Source: Cyclobacteriaceae bacterium
GTDB lineage: Bacteria > Bacteroidota > Bacteroidia > Cytophagales > Cyclobacteriaceae
Direction: 5' to 3'
Length of the DNA: 64,000 nt
Assembly: GCA_027533395.1 (NCBI GenBank)
Contig: JAPZUF010000012.1
Coordinates: forward strand, 62,001-126,000
Shown here: positions 24,989 to 34,755 of the stretch, piece after piece
Layout: the number at the start of each line of letters is the position of its first letter
How positions within the stretch are numbered: the stretch's first letter is position 1
Notes under the pieces: generated by a model
What the model was told of the DNA's origin: nothing
What the model saw: only the letters and a program-made list of their open reading frames with translations
Database searches by the model: none
Program-made: the position numbers and the translations under genes

Positions 24989-25789
24989 CCAACCATGCCA
25001 AATGATATCAGGGTGGGAAATACTTTTACCTTTTTGTTCATCTGCAAAAATTCCGAACACACTAGAACCTGAACCACTCATAGCTGCATAAATAGCACCT
25101 ACATCATATAAAAATTCTTTGATCTTTTGAATAGCAGGGAATTGTGCGAAGACTCCTTTCTCAAAATCATTTTCTACAACATTCTTCCATTCTTCAATGG
25201 GCAGAGCCAGTAAAGATTCAATTGAAGGTCTGTTATTTTTTGGTTGGATGCCCTGGTAAGCCAGAGCCGTAGATACATGAATAGCAGGCTTCATTAAAAC
25301 TAAATAATAATTTTTTAACCAACTTTTGCTTGGTTCTAATATTTCGCCTCGGCCTTTTCCAATCATCGGTTGCTGGTAACAAAAGAAAGCACAATCGCTA
25401 CCCAACTGTGCTGCATATTGTGCGAGTTCTTCAGTCTTTAACTTCAAATCGAAAAGTTGATTGAGCGTAAGCAAAGTGTAAGCAGCATCTGCTGAGCCAC
25501 CACCTAAACCGGCTCCTGTTGGTAAAATTTTATGCAGGTGAATGGCAACATTCGGAATGTGATGATTGGTTTGAATCAATCGAAATGCTTTCGTACATAA
25601 ATTCTCTTCTATCTTGCCTTCAATGGTTGAACCACTAATAGTTAAAGAAAATTGATCAGCTGGTAAAATTTCCAAAATATCAGTAAAGGGAATAGGATAG
25701 AAGCAAGTATCCAATTCGTGGTAGCCATCCTTTCTTCTATACAAAACATGAAGGCCTACATTAATCTTACAAGGAGGAAATACAACCAT
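24977..25789 (-). CDS. ispE: 4-diphosphocytidyl-2-C-methyl-D-erythritol kinase
   Basis: A 270-residue GHMP kinase of the MEP isoprenoid pathway. It phosphorylates CDP-methylerythritol at the 2-hydroxyl. The ATP-binding glycine loop PTGAGLGGGSADAA is at about 91-104. The N-terminal substrate motif PPCKINVGLHVLYRRKDGYH and the third GHMP motif MSGSGSSVFGIF are both present. The length is slightly short, as is common in Bacteroidota. It stands alone between convergent eamA and a terminator that closes fabI upstream. Confidence 0.93.
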   Translation of the reverse strand: MVVFPPCKINVGLHVLYRRKDGYHELDTCFYPIPFTDILEILPADQFSLTISGSTIEGKIEENLCTKAFRLIQTNHHIPNVAIHLHKILPTGAGLGGGSADAAYTLLTLNQLFDLKLKTEELAQYAAQLGSDCAFFCYQQPMIGKGRGEILEPSKSWLKNYYLVLMKPAIHVSTALAYQGIQPKNNRPSIESLLALPIEEWKNVVENDFEKGVFAQFPAIQKIKEFLYDVGAIYAAMSGSGSSVFGIFADEQKGKSISHPDIIWHGWLTA

Positions 25790-25791
25790 AT

Positions 25792-25822
25792 AAAAAAAGC
25801 TAACAGATTTAATCTGTTAGCT
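25792..25822 (-). terminator. Terminator after fabI
   Basis: On the minus strand a long inverted repeat, AGCTAACAGAT with its complement ATCTGTTAGCT, is followed by a T7 run. It lies 21 bases past the fabI stop. Confidence 0.85.
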
Positions 25823-25842
25823 ATTCAATTGATGAATGATAA

Positions 25843-26655
25843 TTATTTCGTTAATCTCTCGATTAAATCTTCTGTTATACCGGTTGATGAAAAACCGCCA
25901 TCGTGCATCAAATTCTGCATGGTTACCATTTTAGTAAAATCACTAAACATAACGGTGATGTAATTGGCACAATCTTCTGCTGTGGCATTGCCAAGTGGCG
26001 ACATCAATTGGGCGTAATCGAAAAATACATCAAAGCCACTGATGCCTGCACCAGCTGTTGTTTTGGTAGGAGATTGAGAAATGGTGTTAACACGAACTTT
26101 CTTCAACCTTCCATAACGCGCACCATAACTTCTGGCTATTGATTCTAACATAGCTTTTGCTTGTGCCATATCCGTGTAATCAGGATAAGAACGTTGCGCA
26201 GCAATATAGCTCAACGCAACAAATGAACCGTATTCATTCATCGCATCTAATTTTTCTGCTGTTTGTAAAACTTTATGAAAAGATAAGGCAGAGATATCGA
26301 TGGTTTTTAAATACCAATCGTAATTCATGTCGCCATAGGGTTTTTCTTTTCTGATGTTAGGGCTCATACCGATGGAGTGTAAAACAAAATCAAGTTTACC
26401 TCCTAAAATTTCCATGGCTTTGGTAAAAAGGTTTTGCAAATCTTGCTCTGAGGTAGCATCCGCAGGAACTATTTCTGCATCGCATGCTTTAGCCAACTCG
26501 TTTATCTTACCCATGCGCATAGCGATGGGAGCGTTGGTTAAAACAAATGAACCGCCCTCTTCTTTAATTTTTAAAGCTGTTTTCCAGGCGATTGAATTTT
26601 CGTCTAACGCACCGAAAATGATGCCTTTCTTACCTTTTAATAGTTGATGTGCCAT
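25843..26655 (-). CDS. fabI: Enoyl-[ACP] reductase, NADH-dependent
   Basis: A 270-residue SDR enzyme that performs the last reduction of each fatty-acid elongation round. The N-terminal cofactor segment is GKKGIIFGALDENSIAW, typical of FabI. The catalytic Tyr-X6-Lys is visible as YTDMAQAK, and HSIGMSP follows the usual substrate-side strand. The start is ATG 26655 (MAHQLLKGK); the longer frame from 26676 would add seven non-conserved residues. It is the probable target of triclosan-type inhibitors in this organism. It is transcribed alone and ends in a strong terminator. Confidence 0.95.
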   Translation of the reverse strand: MAHQLLKGKKGIIFGALDENSIAWKTALKIKEEGGSFVLTNAPIAMRMGKINELAKACDAEIVPADATSEQDLQNLFTKAMEILGGKLDFVLHSIGMSPNIRKEKPYGDMNYDWYLKTIDISALSFHKVLQTAEKLDAMNEYGSFVALSYIAAQRSYPDYTDMAQAKAMLESIARSYGARYGRLKKVRVNTISQSPTKTTAGAGISGFDVFFDYAQLMSPLGNATAEDCANYITVMFSDFTKMVTMQNLMHDGGFSSTGITEDLIERLTK

Positions 26656-26791
26656 TGTTTTATGATTAAAAAACAATATTACTTATTCTTTCCTGCAATT
26701 GAAAATGGCTTCCATTTCTCCTCCATGATTTGATAATGCCCGGCTTTAGATTATTCAATAAAAAAGTTCATTTTTGTTGTTGCTATAAATC

Positions 26792-27610
26792 ATGGATCAG
26801 GTATTACAAAATAAACCCATCGGCATTTTTGATAGTGGTATTGGAGGTTTAACAGTGGCTCATGCCATTCAGCAAAAACTACCAGCTGAACAATTGATTT
26901 ATTTTGGTGATACAGCCCATTTGCCCTATGGCGATAAATCCGAAGCAGCAATACAAGCTTACTCCATCAAAATTGCAGATGTATTGTTAGCGCACCAATG
27001 CAAAGTTATTGTGATAGCCTGTAATTCGGCAAGTTCAGCAGCTTACGAATTATTGAAAGCCTATGTGGGTAGCAAAGCATACGTTATCGATGTAATCAAT
27101 CCGATGGTGCAATTGGTTGGCCAATCATTTTCAAATAAAAAAGTAGGATTAATTGGAACGAAACGAACTGTGCAATCAGGTGTTTATGCGAGTAAATTAG
27201 CAGCCTTGCCTCAACCTATTGTTGTAAGTCAGTTAGCTACTCCTTTATTGGTTCATATGATAGAAGAAGGATTTTTCAATAACCGTATCAGTCATGATAT
27301 CATCGCACAATATTTAAATGATGAAAGTTTACAAAACATCGAAGCCTTGATTTTAGCTTGTACACATTTTCCATTAATCAAAGAAGAAATCAAAGCATTT
27401 TATCATAATCGTGTAGCTGTACTAGACTCGGCTGAGGAAGTAGCAATCTCACTTGAGATGTATTTGAAACAAAATAATTTATTAAGTGAAAGGAACAGTA
27501 AACCACAGCATACTTTTTTGGTTTCAGATTTTACAGCATCTTTTGAAGCAAGCACAAAACTATTTTTTGGAGAAATAGTTAAATTGAATAAACATCCTCT
27601 TTGGGAATAA
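26792..27610 (+). CDS. murI: Glutamate racemase
   Basis: A 272-residue cytosolic enzyme that makes D-glutamate for peptidoglycan. Both catalytic cysteines are present, Cys77 in ACNSASS and Cys190 in LACTHFPL. The N-terminal IGIFDSGIGGLTV (with Asp14 and Ser15) and YFGDTAHLPYG are intact. It heads a plus-strand run with nuoH 25 bases downstream and a sensor kinase overlapping nuoH. Confidence 0.95.
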   Translation: MDQVLQNKPIGIFDSGIGGLTVAHAIQQKLPAEQLIYFGDTAHLPYGDKSEAAIQAYSIKIADVLLAHQCKVIVIACNSASSAAYELLKAYVGSKAYVIDVINPMVQLVGQSFSNKKVGLIGTKRTVQSGVYASKLAALPQPIVVSQLATPLLVHMIEEGFFNNRISHDIIAQYLNDESLQNIEALILACTHFPLIKEEIKAFYHNRVAVLDSAEEVAISLEMYLKQNNLLSERNSKPQHTFLVSDFTASFEASTKLFFGEIVKLNKHPLWE

Positions 27611-27634
27611 TGAATCAACCATAATCAAAAGCAA

Positions 27635-28714
27635 TTGACATTCTTCTTTTATCTTCCGCTTTTATTGGTTTATGCTTTGTTCGCCATTTATGCCGAACGA
27701 AAGATTTCTGCTTTCATCCAAAACCGATTAGGTCCAATGGAAACCGGACCTTATGGTTTGCTGCAAACTGTTGCCGACTTCATTAAACTGATTCAGAAAG
27801 AAGACATTGTTCCATCGGCTTCCCTTCCTTATCTTTTTCGGTTGGCACCCATTTTTGTTTTTGCAGTTGTGTTTGCCGGCTTTAGTGTTTTGCCAGCCAA
27901 TGCCAATTTAGCTGGCGCTGGTGTAAATACTGGCGTATATCTTTTGTTGGCTTTGGTTTCTTTGGATGTTATCGGATTAATGTTAGCGGGCTGGAGTTCT
28001 AACAATAAGTATAGCACACTGGGCACCTTTCGGGCAGCTGCACAATTGCTTTCTTATGAAATTGCATTGGGTATCTCAGTTTTGATTGTTTGTGTTTGGG
28101 CAGGAACATTGAACTTACAGGAGATTTCTTTACTGCAAGGCATTTTTTCAAACAAAACAACTTATGCTTTTGGTATTGCTAATGGTTGGGATGTTCAACA
28201 CATTGGCGGATTTTTAAGTTGGAATGTTTTCACCTTACCCATTTTGTTTTTTGTGTGGATTATCTTTTTTATTGCTTCACTGGCAGAATCTAATCGTGCC
28301 CCGTTTGATTTACTGGAAGCTGAAGCAGAATTAGTAGGAGGCATTCAAACAGAGTATTCAGGCTTTCGTTGGGCTGTAATTATGTTTGCTGAATATGGCA
28401 TCATGTTATTGGTTAGTTTATTAGGAGCTATTTTATTTTTTGGCAGTTGGTATTCGCCTTTACCTAACATAGGCGAACTAAAATTAGCCAACTGGACCAA
28501 CGGTACTCCAGGAAATATCAGTGCTTTCTTGTGGGGAAGTTTCTGGTTGATAAGCAAAGCCATTGTATTGGTAAGCCTTCAAATTTGGGTGCGATGGACC
28601 TTTCCTAGGTTAAGAATTAATCAATTAATGAGCCTTTGTTGGAAATATTTAGTACCTTTTGCCTTGTTCTTATTGTTGTTAACAGCTTTATGGAAAATAT
28701 GGGTTACCGTATGA
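27635..28714 (+). CDS. nuoH: NADH-quinone oxidoreductase subunit H
   Basis: A 359-residue membrane subunit of respiratory complex I that lines the quinone chamber. The family's quinone-side motif NRAPFDLLEAEAELVGG with following YSGFRWA is complete. The N-terminal AERKISAFIQNRLGP and about eight helices also match. The start appears to be TTG 27635. It is isolated from the rest of the nuo genes; none lies within the window. Its TGA overlaps the ATG of a TPR histidine kinase. Confidence 0.93.
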   Translation: MTFFFYLPLLLVYALFAIYAERKISAFIQNRLGPMETGPYGLLQTVADFIKLIQKEDIVPSASLPYLFRLAPIFVFAVVFAGFSVLPANANLAGAGVNTGVYLLLALVSLDVIGLMLAGWSSNNKYSTLGTFRAAAQLLSYEIALGISVLIVCVWAGTLNLQEISLLQGIFSNKTTYAFGIANGWDVQHIGGFLSWNVFTLPILFFVWIIFFIASLAESNRAPFDLLEAEAELVGGIQTEYSGFRWAVIMFAEYGIMLLVSLLGAILFFGSWYSPLPNIGELKLANWTNGTPGNISAFLWGSFWLISKAIVLVSLQIWVRWTFPRLRINQLMSLCWKYLVPFALFLLLLTALWKIWVTV

Positions 28715-30723
28715 AGTTTAAGTATCTATTACTCTTTTTAACATTATTTATCGGTGCTACTTCTTGGGCGCAATCATTAGCAGAACTTGAGAGTAAATTA
28801 GCTAGCACAAAAGATGATTCTTTGAAAATTATAATCCTCGATAAATTAGTAGAAGGTTACGAAGGAGCAGATTATGATAAAAGTAAAACCTTTGCTAACC
28901 AAATGCTAACACTTGCCGAGGCCGGAAAACAAACCTGGGCTTTAGCAAAAACATACCGAAGATTAAATCTATCATACGTATTGGAAGGAGATTTTTCAAC
29001 TGCACTCAAATACGGTAATTTATATTATCAAAAAGCAATAGAACTGAGAGATACTTCTTCAATCTCACAGGCTATAAACATGGTGGGCGACAACTACTAC
29101 GACTTAGGGGAATTTGATGAGGCTTACGATTATTTTACTGAAGCCTTTAGGCTAGCCAGACGAATCAATGATTCTTTACCCATGACAATAGCTTTACACA
29201 ATGTAGGTCGAGTGTTTAAAGTCTTAGGTCAACACCAAACTGCCATGGAACATCTCAAGTTATCACAGAAGATAAGCGATGAAATTGGAGATGAGCTAGG
29301 CATGCCATATAATTTGGATGAAATGGGAGATATTTATCTGCGCATGGGTAAAACTGATTCAGCTTTGGTTTACCTCAAACGCTCTCTTTCCTATTCCAGA
29401 AAGTTAAGTGATGAAATATTAGAGCCAAGAACCATAGATAAAATAGCAACTGCTTATGTGCTAAAAGGCGATTTTGAAACCGCATTATCTTATTACGACA
29501 CAGCATTTATGCGGAATCAAGTCACCAAGAATGAATTAGGAATTGCTTACGTACAACTCGGAAAAGGACAAATTTATTTGAAGCAGAAAAAATTTAGTGA
29601 AGCAGAAAAGTTTATTGAGGAAGCTTTAACCATTGCAAATCAATTAAACGCTAAAACCTTGGCTTTGCGTTGCTACTTTCAATTAGCTGAACTATCAGAG
29701 AAAAAAGGAGATTACCAAAAAGCTTTACTTTACTTTAAAACTTATAAAGCAAGAGAAGATTCCTTGTTCGGTCAAGGAATGAAGGATAAACTTTTCCGTG
29801 ATCAATTGCAAAACCAGAACGAAGTAAGGGACAGCAAAATAGCATCCATGATTCGTGAGCAGGAAAGGCAAAAGAACGAAATCAAAAAGCAGGAATTCAT
29901 CCGCAATATTTTTGTGGTGTTAGTAGCACTTGCTGGTATTCTTCTAGTTACTGTTTACCGCAGCGGACAAAGAAGAAGACGCATCAATGATTTGTTAATT
30001 GAACATCAAGAAGAAATGCGTAAGCGAAGTGTTGAGTTAGAAAAACTGAATCAGGTAAAAGATAAATTCTTCTCTATCATTTCTCATGATTTACGATCTC
30101 CTATCAATGCACTGGCAGGATTATTAGACATTATGGCGCGTGGAGGTTTGTCTGAAGAAGATATGAAAGCCAATGTTAACGAGTTAAAAGCTCGTTTCAA
30201 TCATACCAGAACACTGCTTAATAATTTATTAGATTGGACGCTTTTGCAAATGGATAAACTGAGTTTGCAACCAGCCAAAATATCATTGCAAAAAATTGTA
30301 AGTGAAAACTTACAACTTTTAAGTTCTGCGCAAAACAAGAATATCAATTTCGAAAATTTAATTCCTGAAAATGCTTTAGCATTCGCAGATTCAAATACTA
30401 TCAACTTGGTGATTAGAAATTTGATAACGAATGCCATCAAATTCACAAATGAAAACGGGCAAATTCAACTTAGTGCCAGCGATGAAGGAAATTTCTGGAA
30501 AGTGGCAGTAAAAGACAATGGTGTAGGCATTCGTAAAGATGTATTGAACATGCTATTTGACAAAACATCGCCTTACAGCACAAGAGGTACAGCCAATGAA
30601 AAAGGCACAGGTCTAGGTCTAATTTTATGCAAAGAATTTGTTGAAAAAAATGGAGGAACAATATCTGTAACGAGTGAAGAAGGAAAAGGAAGCACCTTTT
30701 ATTTTACTGTGCCGAAAGTATAG
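28711..30723 (+). CDS. TPR sensor histidine kinase
   Basis: A 670-residue kinase. It has a signal peptide (about 1-20), six or seven TPR repeats (about 30-370) in the periplasm, a membrane helix (about 399-420) and a short coiled coil. The HisKA domain carries SIISHDLRSP (His459). HATPase_c has NLITNAIKFT, DNGVGI and GTGLGLILCKEF. There is no receiver domain and no response-regulator gene nearby. The start ATG 28711 overlaps the nuoH stop (ATGA) and begins a proper signal peptide; the longer frame from 28636 lies within nuoH. Translational coupling to a complex I subunit is unusual. Signal unknown. Confidence 0.88.
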   Translation: MKFKYLLLFLTLFIGATSWAQSLAELESKLASTKDDSLKIIILDKLVEGYEGADYDKSKTFANQMLTLAEAGKQTWALAKTYRRLNLSYVLEGDFSTALKYGNLYYQKAIELRDTSSISQAINMVGDNYYDLGEFDEAYDYFTEAFRLARRINDSLPMTIALHNVGRVFKVLGQHQTAMEHLKLSQKISDEIGDELGMPYNLDEMGDIYLRMGKTDSALVYLKRSLSYSRKLSDEILEPRTIDKIATAYVLKGDFETALSYYDTAFMRNQVTKNELGIAYVQLGKGQIYLKQKKFSEAEKFIEEALTIANQLNAKTLALRCYFQLAELSEKKGDYQKALLYFKTYKAREDSLFGQGMKDKLFRDQLQNQNEVRDSKIASMIREQERQKNEIKKQEFIRNIFVVLVALAGILLVTVYRSGQRRRRINDLLIEHQEEMRKRSVELEKLNQVKDKFFSIISHDLRSPINALAGLLDIMARGGLSEEDMKANVNELKARFNHTRTLLNNLLDWTLLQMDKLSLQPAKISLQKIVSENLQLLSSAQNKNINFENLIPENALAFADSNTINLVIRNLITNAIKFTNENGQIQLSASDEGNFWKVAVKDNGVGIRKDVLNMLFDKTSPYSTRGTANEKGTGLGLILCKEFVEKNGGTISVTSEEGKGSTFYFTVPKV

Positions 30724-30727
30724 AAGA

Positions 30728-31126
30728 TTATTTTTTTAAATGCTTTTCAGTTAATTCTTTCAAATCATTTAATTCGTTAGTTCCCATAGTTGATGTGCGC
30801 ACGTGTAACATCAAATCAAACAATACTTCTTCACTGTAGCCGAGCCTGGAAGCAATTTTTGAGCAAAAAAGTATCTCTTCTTTGTACATACGTTCATCTA
30901 TTTTCATTAATTGTACCATACTGAAGATGTAATCAAACTTTTGATCCTTATTAAGGTTATCTGGCACAATTAATTCATGTCTTTGTTCAAAAAGCAAATC
31001 AATCTGGTCCGAAGGAAGCTGATTGGCTAAACCAATATTTTTAATGTATTGTTTTTCCCTGGGACCTACTTCACCATCAATTCTTGCTAAATTGATGAGG
31101 AGTTTCATTTGTTGCAACAAAGCCAT
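30728..31126 (-). CDS. TerB-like small protein
   Basis: A 132-residue helical protein resembling TerB-family domains. The pair LINLARIDGEVGPREKQYI and MVQLMKIDERMYKEEILF contains the typical acidic positions (IDGE, IDER) of the two metal-binding helices. There is no signal peptide. TerB-like domains occur in tellurite resistance, phage defence and unrelated settings; here none of the partner ter genes is present, so no role is claimed. It converges with the kinase gene, four bases apart. Confidence 0.65.
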   Translation of the reverse strand: MALLQQMKLLINLARIDGEVGPREKQYIKNIGLANQLPSDQIDLLFEQRHELIVPDNLNKDQKFDYIFSMVQLMKIDERMYKEEILFCSKIASRLGYSEEVLFDLMLHVRTSTMGTNELNDLKELTEKHLKK

Positions 31127-31191
31127 ATGAATAAGTTTGAAATAGAACTCAACCTAGTAAGGTTTTAACAAATAACCAATACCATTATACC

Positions 31192-31803
31192 ATGAATTTT
31201 CTAGCTCATTTATATTTATCGGGTTCTGATGAGGATATCATGGTAGGTAACTTTGCCGGAGATTTCATCAAAGGTCGGCAGGCATTACTTCATCTTCCGC
31301 CTAAAATCAAGTTAGGTGTAGAATTGCATCGACATATTGATGAATTTACAGATAAGCATGCTATTGTAGATGAAAGCAAAAGAAGACTTAGACCAAAGTA
31401 CAGACATTACGCAGGAATCATCGTAGATATTTTTTATGATCATTACCTGGCTAAAAATTGGCATACATATGCCAATAAGTTGTTGCCAGATTTCGCAGAC
31501 CATTGTTATCAAATTTTAGAAAGCAGAAAGGATTTACCAAAGGAGATGTCTTTCATGTTACCCTACATGATTAAAGGTAACTGGTTGGTGAATTATACTT
31601 TTTTGCAAGGTATTGAAAGAGCATTAAAAGGAATGTCGAACAGGACAAAGTATGATTCTAAAATGAATGAAAGCATCATCGATTTACAGGACCATTACAA
31701 TGCATTCAAAAAAGAATTTGAAACATTCTTTCCTGAGTTGATTGGTACATGCAATCAATTTTTAAATGAACACCAATTACCACAAATAAAAACACCCAGC
31801 TAA
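31192..31803 (+). CDS. acpH: Acyl carrier protein phosphodiesterase
   Basis: A 203-residue enzyme that removes the 4'-phosphopantetheine arm from holo-ACP. The N-terminal MNFLAHLYLSG and GNFAGDFIKGR, the metal-ligand segment GVELHRHIDEFTDKH and the later VDIFYDHYLAKNW identify the DUF479/AcpH family (HD-like fold). The cytosolic location is inferred from the absence of a signal. The stop codon lies within the loop of the terminator hairpin that follows. Confidence 0.9.
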   Translation: MNFLAHLYLSGSDEDIMVGNFAGDFIKGRQALLHLPPKIKLGVELHRHIDEFTDKHAIVDESKRRLRPKYRHYAGIIVDIFYDHYLAKNWHTYANKLLPDFADHCYQILESRKDLPKEMSFMLPYMIKGNWLVNYTFLQGIERALKGMSNRTKYDSKMNESIIDLQDHYNAFKKEFETFFPELIGTCNQFLNEHQLPQIKTPS

Positions 31804-31817
31804 GCCGGGTGTTTTTC
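31786..31817. terminator. Bidirectional terminator at the acpH 3' end
   Basis: AACACCC/GGGTGTT with flanking A and T runs. Its loop contains the acpH stop, and it also closes the convergent BNR-repeat gene. Confidence 0.85.
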
Positions 31818-31843
31818 TACTTTATTTTAAAAGAATCTCACCG

Positions 31844-34666
31844 TTATTTTACTTCAATACTTGTTTCAGTTGTTGATGTTCCGGCAGTAAACTTTATTTT
31901 GTATTTTCCTTTTGTAACAAAAGAAGGAGGTGCAACCGATGTTTTACCTTTCGCTTTTGGATCAGCAGGTTTGCTTCCTTTTAAATGCCAGCTAAAATAT
32001 TGAAAGCCACTTTCAGCGTTTAAGGTTTCCTGATGGATAACATTATTTTTATCATCCATGATTTCAACCTTAACAGCGGATTTTGTCGAAGCATAATAAA
32101 AAACTTTTACTTGTGGTACATTGGCTTTCGTCCACTCATATTGTTTTTCTCCCCAGCGCTCGCTGAATCGAATGGCATCAGGCTGAAATGCAACCAAAGC
32201 TTTTTTCTCGCCACCCTCTTTTAATTGTTGTAAGGGTTTTACATCTGTCACAAAGATACTTCGTCCATGCGTTCCTACAATTAATTCGTTTTCACGCGGA
32301 TGCACCACCATATCATAAGAAGCAACATTGAGCATTGCATTAAAGAAATGCCATTGCTTGCCTCTGTCTAAACTAACATATGTTCCATTATCTAGTCCGC
32401 AATACAATAGCTGAGCGTTAACTGGGTCTTGTATGATCACATTAGCAACTGAAGTGGGCAAATTACCTCTCACACTATTCCAGGTTGTACCATAATCTTT
32501 ACTTTCATAAACAAACGTTTCGAAGTTATCCTTGCGGTAGGCATTTAATGCAATAAAAACGGTTCCTTCATCATGCGATGATGCATGCAAAGAAGCAACC
32601 CATAAATTAACGGGTAAACCACTCGAAATTTCTTCCCAACTTCCACCAGCATTTTTACTTACCCACACACGGCCATCATCAGATCCTGCGTAGAGTAAAC
32701 CAAATTTAAGAGGCGATTCCGCTAATGCTGAAATAGTGGAGTAAGGTACGTTACCTTGTTTGGTATTTTTTGTTAAGTCTGGACTGATAGTTTCGAAACT
32801 TTCTCCTTTATTTAAACTGCGGTGAACAAACTGCGATGCCATGTAAACTATATCCGGGTTGTGTTTACTTAATAATAAAGGCGTGCGCCAGTTCCATCTG
32901 AAAGCCGCTTCTCCGATATTATGTGCGGGTGTTACACGAGTTGTTTTTCCATTATCTAGTTTAAAATAATTACCAAACTGAAATCCTGTATAAACCAATT
33001 TACTATTGCGAGGATCAGGTGCTACATACATACCATCTCCGCCAAAAATAGGTTCCCAATGGGGCGTTTCGTTAGGTATTGATTTACTCGAACCCTTTAG
33101 TACACCGTTATCTTGTAATCCTCCGTAAACATTGTATGGAGTTTCCATATCGTAATTAACGGTATAAAACTGCCCAACTGCCATGTTGTTGATGTGTTTC
33201 CAATTCGCACCTTCATCATAACTTTGATACAGACCGCCATCGTTACCCAATAAAATGTGTTGAGCATCCTTCGGGTTTATCCAAACGGAATGGTGATCAA
33301 CATGAATATCTTGTTCACCTCTTAAAGTATCGAGGCGATGCCACGTGGCGCCTCCATCAATTGATTTTAACATCGGCACACCATAGATATAAACAATATC
33401 AGGATTGCTAGGCGTTACGCGCATTTCAGCAAAGTAATAACCATAGGTAAAAAATACACCATCTAATTCGTAAGTATTGGCTTTCTTCCAGTTTTTACCA
33501 CCATCAGTTGATTTATAAACTTCGGCACCAATCACTTTTGTACTAAATAAATTAGCGTTAGCATCTGATCCAAAATATTCTGCTATGGCTTTAGGTTGAT
33601 ATTTCCCAGCAGCCATTTCTTTTTTAACCAACGCTGCTGTATATTTTTTAGGGTAGCCATTGTCTTGTAGAAATTCATCCAACTTTTTATTATCAAGGGC
33701 AGCAAAATTTTCAGCAGTCATATTTTTAAAATCTTCAGGTTTTAATTTACCTGCATTCTTTTTGGCTGCTTCGTTGGCTTTTTTATCTTCTACCTCTGCT
33801 TGATTATCTAAAATGGCATATACAATGTTGGGCGCTGTTTGACAAATGTCTAAGCCAATACGACCAACTGTTTTTCCTTGTGGAAATCCTTGAACAGATT
33901 TCGACCAGGTTTCACCTCCATCTTCTGAGCGATAAATAGCAGAACCTTCTCCATTGCCTTTGAAGTTGTTGGCTTCTCTGCTTCTTTCCCAAGTCGCTGC
34001 TAATAATTCTTTAGGATTTTTAGGATTGATAACCAAATCAATTACACCTACGCTGTCAGCAACAAATAAAGTTTTCTTCCAGGTTTTTCCACCATCCATT
34101 GATTTATAAACACCGCGGTCTGTATTTTTAGAATATAAGGAACCTAGTGCGGCTACATAGACGACCTCATCATTTTCAGGATGTAAAACAATTCGTGAAA
34201 TGTGTTGCGTGCCTTCTAAACCCAAATGTTGCCAGTTTTTTCCACCATTAGTTGTTTTATAAATACCAGAGCCTGCGTAGCTTGATCGGCTGGAGTTTTT
34301 CTCGCCAGTTCCTACATATAACTTATTTGTGTTTTGCTGCGACAGAACAAAATCACCAATTCCCAAGGCATCTATGCCATCGAAAATGGGAAAAAAAGTA
34401 ATACCGTTATTAACTGTTTTAAAAATGCCACCTGAAGCATAGCCCAGATAAAACTCTTTGGTATTGGATAAATTAACATCCATATCAATTATTCGTCCTC
34501 CTTGAATGGTAGGACCAATATTGCGGGCAGGATAATTTTTTAAGATAGAGGATTGTTCTGCTTTTTTTCTTGCATCAAAAGATTGCAACCAATCGCTCGG
34601 CTTAGTTGGTTGGGCTTGTATAAAGCCAGCCACACTTAGCATGATTAGTAAAAGTTTAATTTTCAT
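31844..34666 (-). CDS. Exported BNR/sortilin-type beta-propeller protein
   Basis: A 940-residue secreted protein with signal peptide (about 1-18). It carries many BNR/Asp-box repeats of the form S-x-D-G-G-x-T-W (examples YKTTNGGKNWQ, YKSMDGGKTWKK, YRSEDGGETWSK and WVSKNAGGSWEE), which build large beta-propellers like the Vps10/sortilin ectodomain. About residues 290-380 form a lysine-rich helical insertion inside the propeller region. A beta-sandwich follows near the C-terminus. There is no recognisable type IX sorting tail. Homologues in Bacteroidota are often annotated as glycosyl hydrolases, but no catalytic residues are seen, so binding or structural function is as likely. Confidence 0.85.
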   Translation of the reverse strand: MKIKLLLIMLSVAGFIQAQPTKPSDWLQSFDARKKAEQSSILKNYPARNIGPTIQGGRIIDMDVNLSNTKEFYLGYASGGIFKTVNNGITFFPIFDGIDALGIGDFVLSQQNTNKLYVGTGEKNSSRSSYAGSGIYKTTNGGKNWQHLGLEGTQHISRIVLHPENDEVVYVAALGSLYSKNTDRGVYKSMDGGKTWKKTLFVADSVGVIDLVINPKNPKELLAATWERSREANNFKGNGEGSAIYRSEDGGETWSKSVQGFPQGKTVGRIGLDICQTAPNIVYAILDNQAEVEDKKANEAAKKNAGKLKPEDFKNMTAENFAALDNKKLDEFLQDNGYPKKYTAALVKKEMAAGKYQPKAIAEYFGSDANANLFSTKVIGAEVYKSTDGGKNWKKANTYELDGVFFTYGYYFAEMRVTPSNPDIVYIYGVPMLKSIDGGATWHRLDTLRGEQDIHVDHHSVWINPKDAQHILLGNDGGLYQSYDEGANWKHINNMAVGQFYTVNYDMETPYNVYGGLQDNGVLKGSSKSIPNETPHWEPIFGGDGMYVAPDPRNSKLVYTGFQFGNYFKLDNGKTTRVTPAHNIGEAAFRWNWRTPLLLSKHNPDIVYMASQFVHRSLNKGESFETISPDLTKNTKQGNVPYSTISALAESPLKFGLLYAGSDDGRVWVSKNAGGSWEEISSGLPVNLWVASLHASSHDEGTVFIALNAYRKDNFETFVYESKDYGTTWNSVRGNLPTSVANVIIQDPVNAQLLYCGLDNGTYVSLDRGKQWHFFNAMLNVASYDMVVHPRENELIVGTHGRSIFVTDVKPLQQLKEGGEKKALVAFQPDAIRFSERWGEKQYEWTKANVPQVKVFYYASTKSAVKVEIMDDKNNVIHQETLNAESGFQYFSWHLKGSKPADPKAKGKTSVAPPSFVTKGKYKIKFTAGTSTTETSIEVK

Positions 34667-34755
34667 AAAGGATATTTTATCGAAAATAGGGAATTATTAG
34701 CTTGCATTCGAATTTAAATAGTCAATCTTTACGCAAGCGGTAAACTGTTTTCATT

